From Tistrella mobilis KA081020-065 (lineage in GTDB: Bacteria; Pseudomonadota; Alphaproteobacteria; Tistrellales; Tistrellaceae): a stretch of DNA of 64,000 bases. Of this stretch, positions 17,304-29,977 are shown piece after piece. Position 1 is the stretch's first letter, and every line of letters begins with the position of its first letter. The stretch covers positions 479,501 to 543,500 of the forward strand of contig NC_017956.1 of NCBI RefSeq assembly GCF_000264455.2. Reading direction: 5' to 3'. The position numbers were made by a program, and so were the translations under genes. Below the pieces are notes generated by a model. It was not told the origin of the DNA, did not search any database, and was given only the letters and a program-made list of their open reading frames with translations.

Positions 17304-19004
17304 ATGATATCGACGGATTTCGGGCGGATCGCGCTTTATCTCGCGATCCTGGCCCTGATTGCGGTGCCGCTCGGCCGCTGGACGGTCGCCGCCGCGTCTT
17401 CCTCCGGCCGTTTGGGCCGCGTCTTTGCGCCGGTCGAGGCCGGCATCCTCGGCCTCTCGGGCGTGCGTGCCGGCCGCGAAAGCAGCTGGCTCGGCTATGC
17501 GCTGGGGCTGATCACCTTCAACTATGCCGGCTTTCTGCTGCTCTATGGGGTGCTGCGCCTGCAGGGCGTGCTGCCCTGGAACCCGGCCGGCATTCCGCCG
17601 CTCGATCCGGCGGTCGCCTTCAACATCGCGATCAGCTTCGTCACCAACACCAACTGGCAGGCCTATTCGGGGGAGGCGCAGCTGTCCTCCTTCTCGCAGG
17701 CCTTCGGGCTGGGGGTGCAGAACTTCCTGTCGGCCGCCACCGGCATTGCGGTGATGGTGGCGCTGGCCCGCGGCTTTGCCCGCGCCGAGACGCCGACCAT
17801 CGGCTGCCTGACGACCGACGTCACCCGCATCACGCTGCGCCTGCTGCTGCCGCTGGCGGTTGCGGTGACCATCCTTCTGGTGCTGCAGGGCGTGCCGCAG
17901 GTGATGACCGGCACGCTGGCATCCGTCGGTCTGGACGGGCATGCCCAGGCCATCCCGCTCGGGCCCGTGGCCTCGCAGGTGGCGATCAAGCAGCTCGGCA
18001 CCAATGGCGGCGGCTTCTACGGCGTCAATTCCGCCCATCCACTGGAGAACCCGACCGCCTGGTCGAACCTGATCGAGGTGGTGGCGATCCTGGCCCTGCC
18101 GGCGGCGATGCCCTTCGCCTTCGGCCGCCTTGCCGGCGATCCGCGCCAGGGCCGGGCGTTGTTCCTGGCCATGTTGATCCCCTTTGCCGTCTTTGTCGGG
18201 CTGACCGTCTGGGCGGAGACGACCGGCAACCCGATCCATCACGCGCTGGGCCTCGCCGGTCCCAATATGGAAGGCAAGGAGGTCCGCTTCGGGGCCGCCG
18301 ACAGCGCCATCTGGGCGGCGGCGACCACGGCCGCGTCCAACGGCTCGGTCAATGCCATGCATGACAGCTTCACGCCGCTCGGCGGCATGGTTGCCATGAT
18401 CGGCATGATGCTGGGCGAGGTGATCTTCGGTGGTGTCGGCAGCGGGCTCTACGGGTTGATCATCTTCGCCGTGATCGCGGTCTTCGCCGCCGGGCTGATG
18501 GTCGGCCGCACGCCCGAATACATGGGGAAGAAGATCGAGGCGCGCGAGATGACGCTGGCGATGCTGGCGCTGATCGGCCTGGCGGTCGCGATGCTGGTCC
18601 CGGCCGCCCTGTCGGCCGTGCTGCCCGCGGGCCGTGCCGCCGTGCAGGATGCCGGGCCGCATGGCCTGTCCGAGATCCTCTACGCCTATGCCTCTGCGGC
18701 CGGCAATAACGGCTCGGCTTTCGCGGGCTTCGGCGCAGCCCAGACCTTCCACGCCATCGCCGTCGGCATCGCGATGATGATCGGCCGCTATTTGCCGGTG
18801 GTGGTGGTGCTGGCGATCGCCGGCAGCCTGGCTGCCAAAAAGAAGATCCCGGCCACTGCCGGCACCCTGCCGACCCATGGCCCGCTCTTCATCGGCCTGC
18901 TGATCGGCACGGTTGCGATCATCGGCGGTCTTACCTATTTCCCGGCGCTTGCGCTGGGTCCCGTCGCGGAGCATCTGTCCATGCTCCTCGGCCGGACGTT
19001 CTGA
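17304..19004 (+). CDS. kdpA: Potassium-transporting ATPase subunit A
   Basis: Channel-like subunit that binds and translocates K+, 566 residues with about ten membrane segments. Selectivity-filter segments of the repeated pore fold are visible: [32 protein letters not shown] and [11 protein letters not shown]. Normal family length. It is the first large gene of kdpFABCDE, all on one strand with short gaps. Confidence 0.97.
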   Translation: MISTDFGRIALYLAILALIAVPLGRWTVAAASSSGRLGRVFAPVEAGILGLSGVRAGRESSWLGYALGLITFNYAGFLLLYGVLRLQGVLPWNPAGIPPLDPAVAFNIAISFVTNTNWQAYSGEAQLSSFSQAFGLGVQNFLSAATGIAVMVALARGFARAETPTIGCLTTDVTRITLRLLLPLAVAVTILLVLQGVPQVMTGTLASVGLDGHAQAIPLGPVASQVAIKQLGTNGGGFYGVNSAHPLENPTAWSNLIEVVAILALPAAMPFAFGRLAGDPRQGRALFLAMLIPFAVFVGLTVWAETTGNPIHHALGLAGPNMEGKEVRFGAADSAIWAAATTAASNGSVNAMHDSFTPLGGMVAMIGMMLGEVIFGGVGSGLYGLIIFAVIAVFAAGLMVGRTPEYMGKKIEAREMTLAMLALIGLAVAMLVPAALSAVLPAGRAAVQDAGPHGLSEILYAYASAAGNNGSAFAGFGAAQTFHAIAVGIAMMIGRYLPVVVVLAIAGSLAAKKKIPATAGTLPTHGPLFIGLLIGTVAIIGGLTYFPALALGPVAEHLSMLLGRTF

Positions 19005-19018
19005 CGGAACCCGCTCCC

Positions 19019-21067
19019 ATGCGTACATCCGAGGACATCCGCCTCGTCGACCCGGCGCTGCTGTCGCGCGCCGCCCGCGAGGCCTTCACCAAGCTCGCGC
19101 CCCACGCCCTTGCCGGCAATCCGGTGATGCTGACCACCGCCGTGGTCGCAGCCGTCGCGACCATCCTGGCCGTGATCGATCTTGCAAGCGGCGGCCCCCA
19201 TGGTGCGGTGCTGGCGCAGATCTGCCTCTGGCTTTGGGCGACGGTGCTGTTCGGCAATTTTGCGGAAGCCCTGGCCGAGGGCCGCGGCCGGGCCCGCGCC
19301 GACAGCCTGCGCGCCACCCAGTCCGAGACGCCGGCAAAGCTGCTGCCGGCCATGCCGCGCGGCGATGTCCGGATCCATGACTGGCGCGAGGTCTCGTCCC
19401 GCGATCTGGGGCCCGATGACCTGGTCTATGTTGAGGCGGGCGACATCGTGCCTGCCGATGGCGAGGTCGTCGCCGGCATCGCCTCGGTCGACGAAAGCGC
19501 CATCACCGGCGAAAGCGCGCCGGTGATCCGCGAAAGCGGCGGCGACCGCTCGGCGGTCACCGGCGGCACCCGGGTGGTATCGGATGCGATCGTGGTCCGC
19601 GTCACCCAGCGGCCGGGCGAAAGCTTCCTCGACCGGATGATCGGTCTGGTCGAGGGCGCGACGCGGCGCAAGACGCCGAACGAGATCGCGCTGACCATCC
19701 TGCTGGTCTCGCTGACGCTGATCTTCCTGATCGTGGTGGCCAGCCTCGAAGCCTTCGCCGCCTTCTCGGGCACGCTGATCCCGGTCGGCTTCCTGATCGC
19801 GCTGCTGGTCACCCTCATCCCCACCACCATCGGCGGCCTGCTCTCGGCCATCGGCATCGCCGGCATGGACCGGCTGATCCGCGCCGGCGTCGTGGCCCGG
19901 TCGGGCCGTGCGGTCGAGGCGGCGGGCGATGTCGACGTGCTCCTGCTGGACAAGACCGGCACCATCACCTTCGGCAACCGCATGGCCGATGCCTTCCTGC
20001 CCCTGCCCGGCGTGGGGGAGGCGCGGCTGGCAGAGGTTGCGGCGCTCGCCAGCCTTGGCGACGAAACGCCCGAGGGCCGCTCGATCCTCGATCTGGCGCG
20101 CAAGGCCCATGGTTTCCGTGCCGAGGCGGCGGAGGTCGCGCGCATGGTGCCCTTCACCGCCCAGACCCGGATTTCCGGCGCCGACCTCAACGATGGCCGC
20201 CGCCTGCGCAAGGGCGCGGGCGATGCGATCCTGAAGCAGGCCAGGGGCAGCGTCCCGCCCCAGCTCGGCCATCTGGTCGATCAGGTCGCGCGCAGCGGCG
20301 GCACGCCACTGGTGGTGGCGGAAGACGACCGGCCGCTGGGTGTCATCCACCTGAAGGACGTGATCAAGCCCGGCATCCGCGAGCGCTTTTCGGAACTGCG
20401 GCGGATGGGCATCCGCACGGTGATGATCACCGGCGACAACCCGATCACGGCGGCCGCCATCGCGGCGGAAGCCGGTGTCGATGACGTGCTCGCCGAGGCG
20501 ACCCCCGAACGCAAGCTGGAACTGATCCGGGCTGAACAGGCCAAGGGCCGGATGGTCGCCATGTGCGGCGACGGCTCAAATGATGCGCCGGCGCTGGCCC
20601 AGGCCGATGTCGGTGTGGCGATGAACGAGGGCACGCCGGCTGCCAAGGAGGCCGCCAATCTGATCGATCTCGACAGCGATCCCACCAAGCTCATCGAAGT
20701 CGTGATGGTCGGCAAGCAGCTGCTGGTCAGCCGCGGGGCCCTCACCACATTCTCGATCGCCAATGACGTGGCGAAGTATTTCGCGATCGTGCCGGCGCTG
20801 TTCGCGAGCGTCTATCCGGCGCTGGGTGCGCTCGACATCATGCAGCTTTCAAGCCCTGAAAGCGCGATCCTCTCGGCGGTCATCTTCAACGCCCTGATCA
20901 TCGTGGCGCTGGTGCCGCTGGCGCTCAAAGGCGTGGCGGCACGGGCAACCTCGGCCGCGGCGCTGCTGCGCCGGAACCTGCTGATCTATGGCCTCGGCGG
21001 CCTGATCGCACCCTTCATCGGCATCAAGGCGATCGACATGGTCGTCTCGGGCCTGGGCCTGGTCTGA
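19019..21067 (+). CDS. kdpB: Potassium-transporting ATPase subunit B
   Basis: P-type ATPase subunit that powers Kdp, 682 residues. Phosphorylated Asp is D311 in DKTGT; the actuator motif TGES lies in DESAITGES, and hinge residues are in [13 protein letters not shown]. The metal/phosphate motif reads [16 protein letters not shown], with Ser where most KdpB have Thr, within the general P-type pattern GDGxND. The Ser of TGES is the site of inhibitory phosphorylation in E. coli KdpB. Gap to kdpA is 14 bases. Confidence 0.97.
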   Translation: MRTSEDIRLVDPALLSRAAREAFTKLAPHALAGNPVMLTTAVVAAVATILAVIDLASGGPHGAVLAQICLWLWATVLFGNFAEALAEGRGRARADSLRATQSETPAKLLPAMPRGDVRIHDWREVSSRDLGPDDLVYVEAGDIVPADGEVVAGIASVDESAITGESAPVIRESGGDRSAVTGGTRVVSDAIVVRVTQRPGESFLDRMIGLVEGATRRKTPNEIALTILLVSLTLIFLIVVASLEAFAAFSGTLIPVGFLIALLVTLIPTTIGGLLSAIGIAGMDRLIRAGVVARSGRAVEAAGDVDVLLLDKTGTITFGNRMADAFLPLPGVGEARLAEVAALASLGDETPEGRSILDLARKAHGFRAEAAEVARMVPFTAQTRISGADLNDGRRLRKGAGDAILKQARGSVPPQLGHLVDQVARSGGTPLVVAEDDRPLGVIHLKDVIKPGIRERFSELRRMGIRTVMITGDNPITAAAIAAEAGVDDVLAEATPERKLELIRAEQAKGRMVAMCGDGSNDAPALAQADVGVAMNEGTPAAKEAANLIDLDSDPTKLIEVVMVGKQLLVSRGALTTFSIANDVAKYFAIVPALFASVYPALGALDIMQLSSPESAILSAVIFNALIIVALVPLALKGVAARATSAAALLRRNLLIYGLGGLIAPFIGIKAIDMVVSGLGLV

Positions 21068-21084
21068 GCGAGGGAGACCGTCTT

Positions 21085-21675
21085 ATGCTGCACCCCATGT
21101 TGCGCAACATCCGCCGGGCGGTGGTGCCGCTCGTGCTGTTCTCGGGCCTGCTCGGCCTCGCCTATCCGCTGGCCATGGCCGGCCTTGCCGGGGCGATCGC
21201 GCCCCGGCAGGCGGCGGGCAGCCCGGTCACCGATGCGGCCGGGCGGGTGGTCGGCTCGGCGCTGGTCGGCCAGGATTTCACCTCCCCCGGCTATTTCCAT
21301 GGCCGCCCCTCTGCCGTCGACTACGACGCAGTGGCGGCCGGCGCCTCCAATCTCGGGCCGACCTCGGCTGCGCTGGCGGCAGAGATCCGCGACCGCATCG
21401 CCGCGGTCAGGGCCGAGACGGGGGCGGGCGGCGCGGTTCCGGGCGATCTCGTGACGGCCTCGGGCTCGGGGCTCGACCCGGATCTCTCGCCCGAAGCGGT
21501 TCGGCTGCAGATCCCGCGGGTCGCGAAGGCCCGGCAGATGGCGCCCGATGCGCTGGAGGCCCTGGTGGCCACCCATGTCGAGCGGCCGGTTGCCGGGCTG
21601 ATCGGCCAGCCCCGGGTCAATCTGCTGCGGCTCAACATGGCACTCGACGCCATGGCTGGCCCCGGGGCAGGCTGA
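21085..21675 (+). CDS. kdpC: Potassium-transporting ATPase subunit C
   Basis: Accessory subunit of 196 residues with one N-terminal membrane helix and a periplasmic domain. Typical motifs are VGSALVGQDFTSPGYFHGRPS, SGSGLDPDLSPEA and the C-terminal VNLLRLNMALD. GAGGGAGAC precedes ATG 21085. Confidence 0.96.
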   Translation: MLHPMLRNIRRAVVPLVLFSGLLGLAYPLAMAGLAGAIAPRQAAGSPVTDAAGRVVGSALVGQDFTSPGYFHGRPSAVDYDAVAAGASNLGPTSAALAAEIRDRIAAVRAETGAGGAVPGDLVTASGSGLDPDLSPEAVRLQIPRVAKARQMAPDALEALVATHVERPVAGLIGQPRVNLLRLNMALDAMAGPGAG

Positions 21676-21703
21676 GCCCTAAGCCCCGCGCGCGGAGAGC
21701 CCG

Positions 21704-24451
<2,748 letters not shown>

Positions 24452-24472
24452 TGCCCCCTCATCGGAGAGACG

Positions 24473-25204
24473 ATGCCCGTCGACATGAACACGGCCCGCA
24501 TTCTGGTGGTCGATGACGAACCCCAGATCCGCCGCTTTCTCAAGATCGCACTCGGTGCCGCCGGCTTCGAGGTGATCGAGGCGGCGACGGGGGAGGAGGC
24601 GGTCCGGGCCGCGGCGACCCGGGCGCCGGCGATGATCGTGCTGGATCTGGGCCTGCCTGATATCGACGGCACCGAGGTGATCGGCCGGATCCGCGACTGG
24701 TCGGGCGTGCCGATCCTGGTTCTGTCGGTGCGGGCTGACGAGGCCGGCAAGGTGGCGGCGCTGGATCGGGGGGCGGATGATTACGTCACCAAGCCCTTCG
24801 GCATCGCGGAACTCACCGCCCGCATCCGGGCGACGCTGCGGGCGCGCGGCACCACACCGGCCCAGCCGGGGCAGATCCCGGCCGCGCCTGATGACGAGGC
24901 GCTGATCCGCATCGGCACCCGGATCACCATTGATCAGCCCCGCCATGAAGTGACGCTCGACGGTCAGCCGGTGAAGCTCAGCCGGCGGGAATACGACCTG
25001 CTGCGCATCCTGGCCCGCAATCGCGGCCGGATGATGACCCATGCCCAGCTGCTGCGCGAGGTCTGGGGGCCGGCGCACGAGGCCGACACCCATTATCTGC
25101 GGATCTATGTCGGCCATCTGCGCCAGAAGCTGGGCGACGACCCCGCCGATCCGAAGCTGATCGTCAACGAGCCCGGCGTCGGCTACCGGCTCGACGGGGG
25201 CTGA
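24473..25204 (+). CDS. kdpE: KDP operon response regulator
   Basis: OmpR/PhoB-type regulator of 243 residues. The receiver has the acidic pocket VVDDE, phosphoacceptor D58 in VLDLGLPD, and switch K in DDYVTKPF. The C-terminal winged helix contains LSRREYDLLRILARNRGR and the recognition segment THYLRIYVGHLRQKLGDD. It activates kdp transcription when phosphorylated by KdpD. Confidence 0.96.
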   Translation: MPVDMNTARILVVDDEPQIRRFLKIALGAAGFEVIEAATGEEAVRAAATRAPAMIVLDLGLPDIDGTEVIGRIRDWSGVPILVLSVRADEAGKVAALDRGADDYVTKPFGIAELTARIRATLRARGTTPAQPGQIPAAPDDEALIRIGTRITIDQPRHEVTLDGQPVKLSRREYDLLRILARNRGRMMTHAQLLREVWGPAHEADTHYLRIYVGHLRQKLGDDPADPKLIVNEPGVGYRLDGG

Positions 25205-25228
25205 CGGGAAGAGACTGGTGACATCAAC

Positions 25229-25259
25229 CCCACCATCAACCCCGCGGGTTGATGGTGGG
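25229..25259. terminator. Bidirectional hairpin between kdpE and the nitrile hydratase operon
   Basis: A perfect 14-bp stem pairs 25229-25242 with 25246-25259 around a three-base loop. It lies between the convergent stops of kdpE and the nitrile hydratase accessory gene and probably ends both transcripts, though no long T-tract is present. Confidence 0.75.
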
Positions 25260-25264
25260 CGGAA

Positions 25265-25660
25265 TCAGGCCAGCCCCTTGGCGCGGGTGATGTCTTCCAG
25301 CGCCGCCAGCCAGTGATGGTAATAGGTGGTGCCGAGATCCGGATCACCGCCCAGCTGGGCGGTGACGATGCGGGCCGACAGGGTCGCCGCCCATTCGTTC
25401 CAGCTGAACAGGCCGGCCTCGTGCAGGGACACGACCAGGGCGAAAGCCTGGGCTTCCCAGGGTTCACGGAAGACCGGCCCCTCGGCATCCGCCGGCTGGC
25501 CCAGCAGCAATGGCGGCATCTGCCGGGACGCGGACGGCGTGCAGGTGATGCCGTGGGCGCCGGCATCCGGCGTGCCGGTGGCCGCGGGGCGGGCAGCACC
25601 GGCCGGCACCACGGTGATGGGGCGGGGTGTTGAGGGGGGTTGATGCTCCGTCGCCATCAT
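25265..25660 (-). CDS. Nitrile hydratase accessory (activator) protein
   Basis: 131 residues, related to the beta subunit N-terminus (FREPWEAQAFALVVSLHEAG, then FSWNEWAATLS and YYHHWLAALE). In cobalt nitrile hydratases this type of protein acts as a self-subunit-swapping chaperone that loads the metal into alpha. ATG 25660 overlaps the beta stop (ATGA). It is the last gene of the operon before the hairpin shared with kdpE. Confidence 0.9.
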   Translation of the reverse strand: MMATEHQPPSTPRPITVVPAGAARPAATGTPDAGAHGITCTPSASRQMPPLLLGQPADAEGPVFREPWEAQAFALVVSLHEAGLFSWNEWAATLSARIVTAQLGGDPDLGTTYYHHWLAALEDITRAKGLA

Positions 25661-26331
25661 GCCGGCTCCAGATAGTCGTCCCACAGATCGGCGTGGACGC
25701 AGTCGTTGGGATGGGCGGTTTCGCCCCAGAGATCGCGGGCGGCGAAGCGCACGGCATAGCAGGGCTGGGGATCCTCGCCGCGGCGGGCGGCGGCGGCATC
25801 CGGCAGCACGAAATCGCCGTGCAGGCGCTCGATCGTGCCCACGCGGCCGCGCACATAGCGCGGCGCCCTGGTATGAGCCAGGGTGTTGATATCGCGGACC
25901 TTTACCCGGTCTCCGGCTCTGAAGCGGGCGGGGTGGCCGCCGCCCTCCCGGCGGGCGCTGGCACCACGCGCCAGGATGGCGGCCGCCTGGGGCGCATCGG
26001 GGGCGGGTTTCAGGTCGGCGGGCAGGGCCGGGGCCGCCGGATCGGGCACCCCCGTTTCAAATTCAGCGACGGTCGCGAGGCCATGGCGGACCATCAACTT
26101 TTCGAGCCCGCGCAGCCAGATTTCATAGTAGCTGCTGGTCAGATAGACCGGCGGCGGCAGGCTTTCGCGGGCATGACGGGCCTCGTCGATCGACCAGCGG
26201 CCCAGGAAGCCGATGGCCAGCGTCACCGCGAGCGCGCGCGCCTCCCAGGGGGCATGGAAGACCGGCTCGTTGACCTCGATCCCGATCGGGCCGAAGCCCA
26301 TCATGCCGCCCAGATCCTGTGCGCCGTTCAT
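25657..26331 (-). CDS. nthB: Nitrile hydratase subunit beta
   Basis: 224 residues, the normal length. Starts [16 protein letters not shown], a nearly invariant beta-subunit beginning, and carries the C-terminal barrel segment [30 protein letters not shown] and ending WDDYLEPA. With alpha it hydrates nitriles to amides. Start 26331 overlaps the alpha stop by ATGA, so alpha, beta and accessory protein are translationally coupled. Upstream in-frame codons are shadow sequence of alpha. Confidence 0.93.
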   Translation of the reverse strand: MNGAQDLGGMMGFGPIGIEVNEPVFHAPWEARALAVTLAIGFLGRWSIDEARHARESLPPPVYLTSSYYEIWLRGLEKLMVRHGLATVAEFETGVPDPAAPALPADLKPAPDAPQAAAILARGASARREGGGHPARFRAGDRVKVRDINTLAHTRAPRYVRGRVGTIERLHGDFVLPDAAAARRGEDPQPCYAVRFAARDLWGETAHPNDCVHADLWDDYLEPA

Positions 26332-27002
26332 GACCGCATCTCCGGTGTCTGGTCGGCCAGACGGGTGACGCCGATCATCGAATCGCGGGTGACGATCGCC
26401 GCCAGTTGATCCTCGTCCCAGTCTTCGGTGCCGGCAGGGCGCTGGGGCAGGACCAGATAGCGCAGCTCCGCGGTGCTGTCCCAGACCCGAACCTCGACAT
26501 CGTCGCCGACCCTGCAGCCGAATTCGGCGAGCACCCCGCGCGGGTCCAGCACGGCCCGCGAGCGATAGGGGGCGGATTTGTACCAGACCGGCGGCAGGCC
26601 CAGCACCGTCCAGGGATAGCAGGAGCACAGTGTGCACACGACCATGTTGTGCACCTGGTCGGTGTTCTCCAGCACCACCATGTCCTCGCCCTGGCGGCCG
26701 GTGAAGCCGAACTCGGCGATGGCGGCGGTGGCATCGCTCAGCAGCCGGGCCTTGTAGGCCGGGTCGGTCCAGGCGCGGGCGACCACGCGGGCGCCGTTGC
26801 GCGGCCCGACCTTGCTTTCATAGGTGTCGACGATCAGGTCGAGCGCCGCCGGATCGACCAGCCCCTTGGCCACCGCCAGCGCCTCGATCGCCTTCACCCG
26901 CGCCGCCATGGGCGAAGGCGGGGCCGCATGCGCGTGCCCCTGCCCGTCATGTCCGTGATCATGATCGTGATCATGGGCATGGTCATGATGATCGCCTGCC
27001 AT
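26328..27002 (-). CDS. nthA: Cobalt-type nitrile hydratase subunit alpha with His-rich leader
   Basis: 224 residues. The metal site is C123-T-L-C126-S-C128; Thr in VCTLCSC marks the non-corrin cobalt type, whereas iron enzymes have Ser. The two outer ligand cysteines of this motif are normally oxidised after translation. The first 26 residues contain ten His and six Asp ([14 protein letters not shown]), far richer than I recall for this subunit, and could hold or hand on cobalt. GGGAGGACAGG precedes ATG 27002. It is first in the enzyme operon, 40 bases after a LysR gene. Confidence 0.94.
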   Translation of the reverse strand: MAGDHHDHAHDHDHDHGHDGQGHAHAAPPSPMAARVKAIEALAVAKGLVDPAALDLIVDTYESKVGPRNGARVVARAWTDPAYKARLLSDATAAIAEFGFTGRQGEDMVVLENTDQVHNMVVCTLCSCYPWTVLGLPPVWYKSAPYRSRAVLDPRGVLAEFGCRVGDDVEVRVWDSTAELRYLVLPQRPAGTEDWDEDQLAAIVTRDSMIGVTRLADQTPEMRS

Positions 27003-27042
27003 CCTGTCCTCCCTGGGGCGTCGTTTCCGTGCGCGGTTCCGT

Positions 27043-27996
27043 TCAGTCGACGGTAGGCCGCTCGGGTATGCGGCGCAAGTCGGTGCCGGGCAATGTGGAC
27101 CGGCCGGGCAGCCCGTCATCGGCCGTCATCGCCTGTTCCAGCCAGGCGGCGACGCGCTCGATCTCGGGGCGATCGGCGGCGCTCTCGCCGTGGATCAGCC
27201 AATAGGCGTCGGTCCAGGGGACGGCGGTGGCGAACAGCCGGGCCAGGCGGCCGGCGGCGATGTCGGTCGCGACCATGCGGTTCGGCGCCAGCGCCACGCC
27301 ATGGCCGGCGATGGCGGCGCCGATCAGATGGTCGTGATCGCCCAGAACCGGGCCGCGCGGCGGCTCGGCGCGGGAGATGCCGGCGCTGCGGAACCACAGA
27401 TCCCAGGCATCTTCGGGGCCGCGCAGCAGCCGGTAGCGCAGCAGGGCTTCGGGGGCCGCCGGCCGCCCCGCCCGGGCCAGATAGACCGGGGCGGCGACCG
27501 GCACCAGCATGTCGCCGGCCAACCGGTCGACCCGCTCGCTGCCGCGCGGCCGGGCCCCGATCCTCAGGATCAGGTCGGGCGGCGGGGCATCGCCATCGGG
27601 GGCGCCTTCCACCATCAGATGCGGCTCGATCCCGGGGACGGCGGTCTCCAGCTCGTCCATGCGCGGCATCAGCCAGCGGGTGGCGATCACCGCCGGGGCC
27701 GCGATGCGGACCGGCTCGGCCGGCAGGCCGTCCAGCTCCACCAGCCCGCGGGCGAGCAGGTCGAACATCTCGCGAGAGGTGGCATAGAGCCGCCGGCCGT
27801 GTTCGGTCAGCACCACCTTGCGGTGGAGCCGGCGGAACAGCCGCATGCCCAGCCGGTCTTCCAGATCGCGGATCCGGTGGCTGATGGCACCGTCGGTGAG
27901 GTGCAGTTCCTCGGCGGCGCGGGCAAAACTCTGATGGCGGGCGGCAGCCTCGAAGGCATGCAGGGCACCCAGGGGCGGAAGGCGACGACGTGACAT
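27043..27996 (-). CDS. LysR-family regulator (GcvA-like)
   Basis: 317 residues. N-terminal winged helix-turn-helix: [34 protein letters not shown], continuing as [18 protein letters not shown]; the rest is the effector domain. ATG 27996 has GGAG 11 bases upstream. It lies directly before the nitrile hydratase genes on the same strand, separated by 40 bases, an arrangement that suggests co-transcription; LysR regulators are more often divergent from their targets. Its inducer is unknown, perhaps a nitrile or amide. Confidence 0.9.
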   Translation of the reverse strand: MSRRRLPPLGALHAFEAAARHQSFARAAEELHLTDGAISHRIRDLEDRLGMRLFRRLHRKVVLTEHGRRLYATSREMFDLLARGLVELDGLPAEPVRIAAPAVIATRWLMPRMDELETAVPGIEPHLMVEGAPDGDAPPPDLILRIGARPRGSERVDRLAGDMLVPVAAPVYLARAGRPAAPEALLRYRLLRGPEDAWDLWFRSAGISRAEPPRGPVLGDHDHLIGAAIAGHGVALAPNRMVATDIAAGRLARLFATAVPWTDAYWLIHGESAADRPEIERVAAWLEQAMTADDGLPGRSTLPGTDLRRIPERPTVD

Positions 27997-28260
27997 GGCA
28001 GGACGCTCCGGATCTGGCGTCGACCGGGCGGCATCCGCTGGGCCTTTAGGGCAGCGAGGTGCGGTCAGGGGCGCGCGGTCCACATCGTGGGATCACGATG
28101 ATGGTCCGGGCCGGCCTTTCCGCACCATCCGCGGCCGGTCCGGCAATTCCTGTCTCCAGCAGGGGAAACGAGGTCGCCGAACCAACGGCCCGCGGCGGAT
28201 GCCGGGTCGAAGGCGGTCTGAATGACGAATGAGGGGAGCTTGGGCCGGGACCGGCCGCAC

Positions 28261-28611
28261 TCAGGCGGCGCGGGGTACTCCGGAACGGGCGGAGGCCGGC
28301 GGCGTGACGGCGCCATGCCGGGCGATCGGGGTGGCAGCGTGCAGCGGATGCATCACGGTACCACCCGGTCGCTTGTCATCTTTGCCGCGGCGACCGTCGA
28401 GGTCGAACTGGCGGCGCGAGATGGAGCCTCCATCGGCATGGTCGGCCTGCCAGCCGCCAAACCAATTGCGGTCGCGCCCCTGATTGCGGACGGCCTGCAC
28501 GGTCATCACAGTCACGGCGGCACCAAGAGTGACGGTCGCGATGGTGGTCGCGGTCACGGTGGTGGCGGTGGCGGTGCGAGCGGGCGAAGCGGCGGCGATC
28601 AGGGCGGACAT
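28261..28611 (-). CDS. Small hypothetical protein with one membrane segment
   Basis: 116 residues, not recognised. A Thr/Ala-rich hydrophobic stretch (residues about 10-40) is followed by a charged tail (NWFGGWQADHADGG, then RRGKDDKRP). ATG 28611 is preceded by GGAG at a spacing of nine, which favours it over the overlapping Gly-rich plus-strand frame at 28222-28743. It could be a signal-anchored periplasmic protein. Low confidence that it is expressed. Confidence 0.4.
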   Translation of the reverse strand: MSALIAAASPARTATATTVTATTIATVTLGAAVTVMTVQAVRNQGRDRNWFGGWQADHADGGSISRRQFDLDGRRGKDDKRPGGTVMHPLHAATPIARHGAVTPPASARSGVPRAA

Positions 28612-28746
28612 GTCGGCGATCTCCGTATCGGCACGCGGGCCGGGACGAAGTGTCCGGGCCGGGGTGCGGCTAGAGCCGGGCAAAGGATGCGCCGAAATGT
28701 CGCGCAATCCAACCCCGAATCCGTTGATCCTGCGACGATTTGATCC

Positions 28747-29187
28747 TTATGTCCGGCCCGCTGTGTCCTGGGGGTCGCGTGCCGCCCCTGCGGTCGGATG
28801 GCCGCCGGCCAGCGCCGCGGCCATGCGTTCGGCCTTGTCGATCATCAGCATCGCCGCCACCGGCGGGCAGGTGCGGATCGCGGTCTCGCGCCAGATCGCC
28901 AGCCAGCGGTGGAAATGACCCGGCGTCAGCTCGGGCATCGCCGCATGGGTGCGCATCGGATTGCCCTTATAGCTGCCGTCGTGGAACAGCACCGAGCGCC
29001 AGAACCCGACCACCCGGGCGATGTGGTCGGGCCAGGCATCATCGGCGACCCGGGCAAAGATCGGCGCCAGCATTTCGTCGTGGCGGGCACGATCGTAGAA
29101 GGCGGCGACCAGCCGTTCCAGGGTGGCGGGATCGACGGGGCTGTCGGTGACGGCTGCGCGCTGGCGGAGAGGTGGGGAGGTGGTCAT
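28747..29187 (-). CDS. Group III truncated haemoglobin
   Basis: 146 residues. The helical pattern FYDRARHDEMLAPIFARV, then HIARVVGFWRSVLFHDGSYKGNP and the proximal-His helix HFHRWLAIWRETA match group III (P) truncated globins, which bind haem and react with oxygen or NO. ATG 29187 gives a typical length; the longer frame adds unlike sequence. It is divergent from the L,D-transpeptidase gene. The physiological role is unknown in most bacteria. Confidence 0.85.
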   Translation of the reverse strand: MTTSPPLRQRAAVTDSPVDPATLERLVAAFYDRARHDEMLAPIFARVADDAWPDHIARVVGFWRSVLFHDGSYKGNPMRTHAAMPELTPGHFHRWLAIWRETAIRTCPPVAAMLMIDKAERMAAALAGGHPTAGAARDPQDTAGRT

Positions 29188-29306
29188 GTACGGGCTCGCG
29201 ACGGCTGCGGAAGAGGCGTGGGGCGGCGGCATGCGATTGGGGCCTTGCCCCCTGCCGCGTGGCAACGTAAACCATTGTGGGGCCAAGGGGACAGACGGAA
29301 AACCCG

Positions 29307-29969
29307 ATGACGGATCTGAAGGATCAGAAGCACTCTGTGCCACAGGGGCCGGCGACGCCGGGACGGCGGCGCTTCCTGCGTTTCGGCGTGGCCGGGCTCG
29401 TGGCCGGAACAGGCCTGCTTGCGGGCTGTGAGGCGCGTGCCCCCCGCCAGATGACGGTGATCGAGCCGGCGCCGATGCCCGAAACCCTGCCGCCGCAGGA
29501 GGTCGTGCCGGGCATGCCGCTGTTCCCGACCCGGGCGGTGCTGAGCAAGATGGAGCGCAGCCTGGTCTTCTTCGACGGCGACCGCGAGGTGAAGCGCTAT
29601 TCGGTCGCCATCGGCCGCGGTGGCCCGGGCCCGAAGCGGGAAGAGGGCGACGCCCTGACCCCAGAGGGCCGCTATCACATGATGCCGCCGGGACGCGAAT
29701 CCCTCGACGGGTTCCGCTGGTTCATCCCGATCAGCTATCCCAATGCCGAAGACAAGGCGCGTGCCGCCGCGGCCGGCGGGCGGCTTAAGCTCGGCGGCGC
29801 GATCGGTCTGCACGGCACCGGCGACGGCCCGTGGGAGAGCATTCATGCCCGCGGCGACCGCAGCTGGACACTGGGCTGCCTGGCCGTCACCAACCAGGAG
29901 ATCGACGAGATTCGCGAGATGATCTCGTATAACGGCCGCCGTCCCTTTCCGATCGACATGCGGGCCTGA
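29307..29969 (+). CDS. L,D-transpeptidase (YkuD domain) lipoprotein
   Basis: 220 residues. The N-terminus combines a twin-arginine motif (GRRRFLRFG) with a lipobox (LLAGC), suggesting Tat export and lipid anchoring. The YkuD domain spans about 70-220 with the active-site pattern LHGTGD, then WTLGCLAVTN, holding the catalytic His and Cys. Such enzymes form 3-3 peptidoglycan cross-links or attach proteins to the wall. The Arg usual after the Cys is replaced, as in the TLGC(I/L)AV subgroup. A DUF2272 lipoprotein follows after eight bases, so the two are probably co-expressed. Confidence 0.88.
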   Translation: MTDLKDQKHSVPQGPATPGRRRFLRFGVAGLVAGTGLLAGCEARAPRQMTVIEPAPMPETLPPQEVVPGMPLFPTRAVLSKMERSLVFFDGDREVKRYSVAIGRGGPGPKREEGDALTPEGRYHMMPPGRESLDGFRWFIPISYPNAEDKARAAAAGGRLKLGGAIGLHGTGDGPWESIHARGDRSWTLGCLAVTNQEIDEIREMISYNGRRPFPIDMRA

Positions 29970-29977
29970 GGCCGGCC

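Noticed and set aside
16956-19028. 690-residue open frame on the minus strand across kdpA
   Set aside because: Antisense shadow of kdpA. Its translation is Gly/Arg/His/Gln-rich without domains, as expected opposite GC-rich coding sequence.
28222-28743. 173-residue Gly/His-rich plus-strand frame
   Set aside because: Overlaps the minus-strand small protein, which has a better ribosome site and a plausible membrane segment; the plus frame has low-complexity Gly runs.
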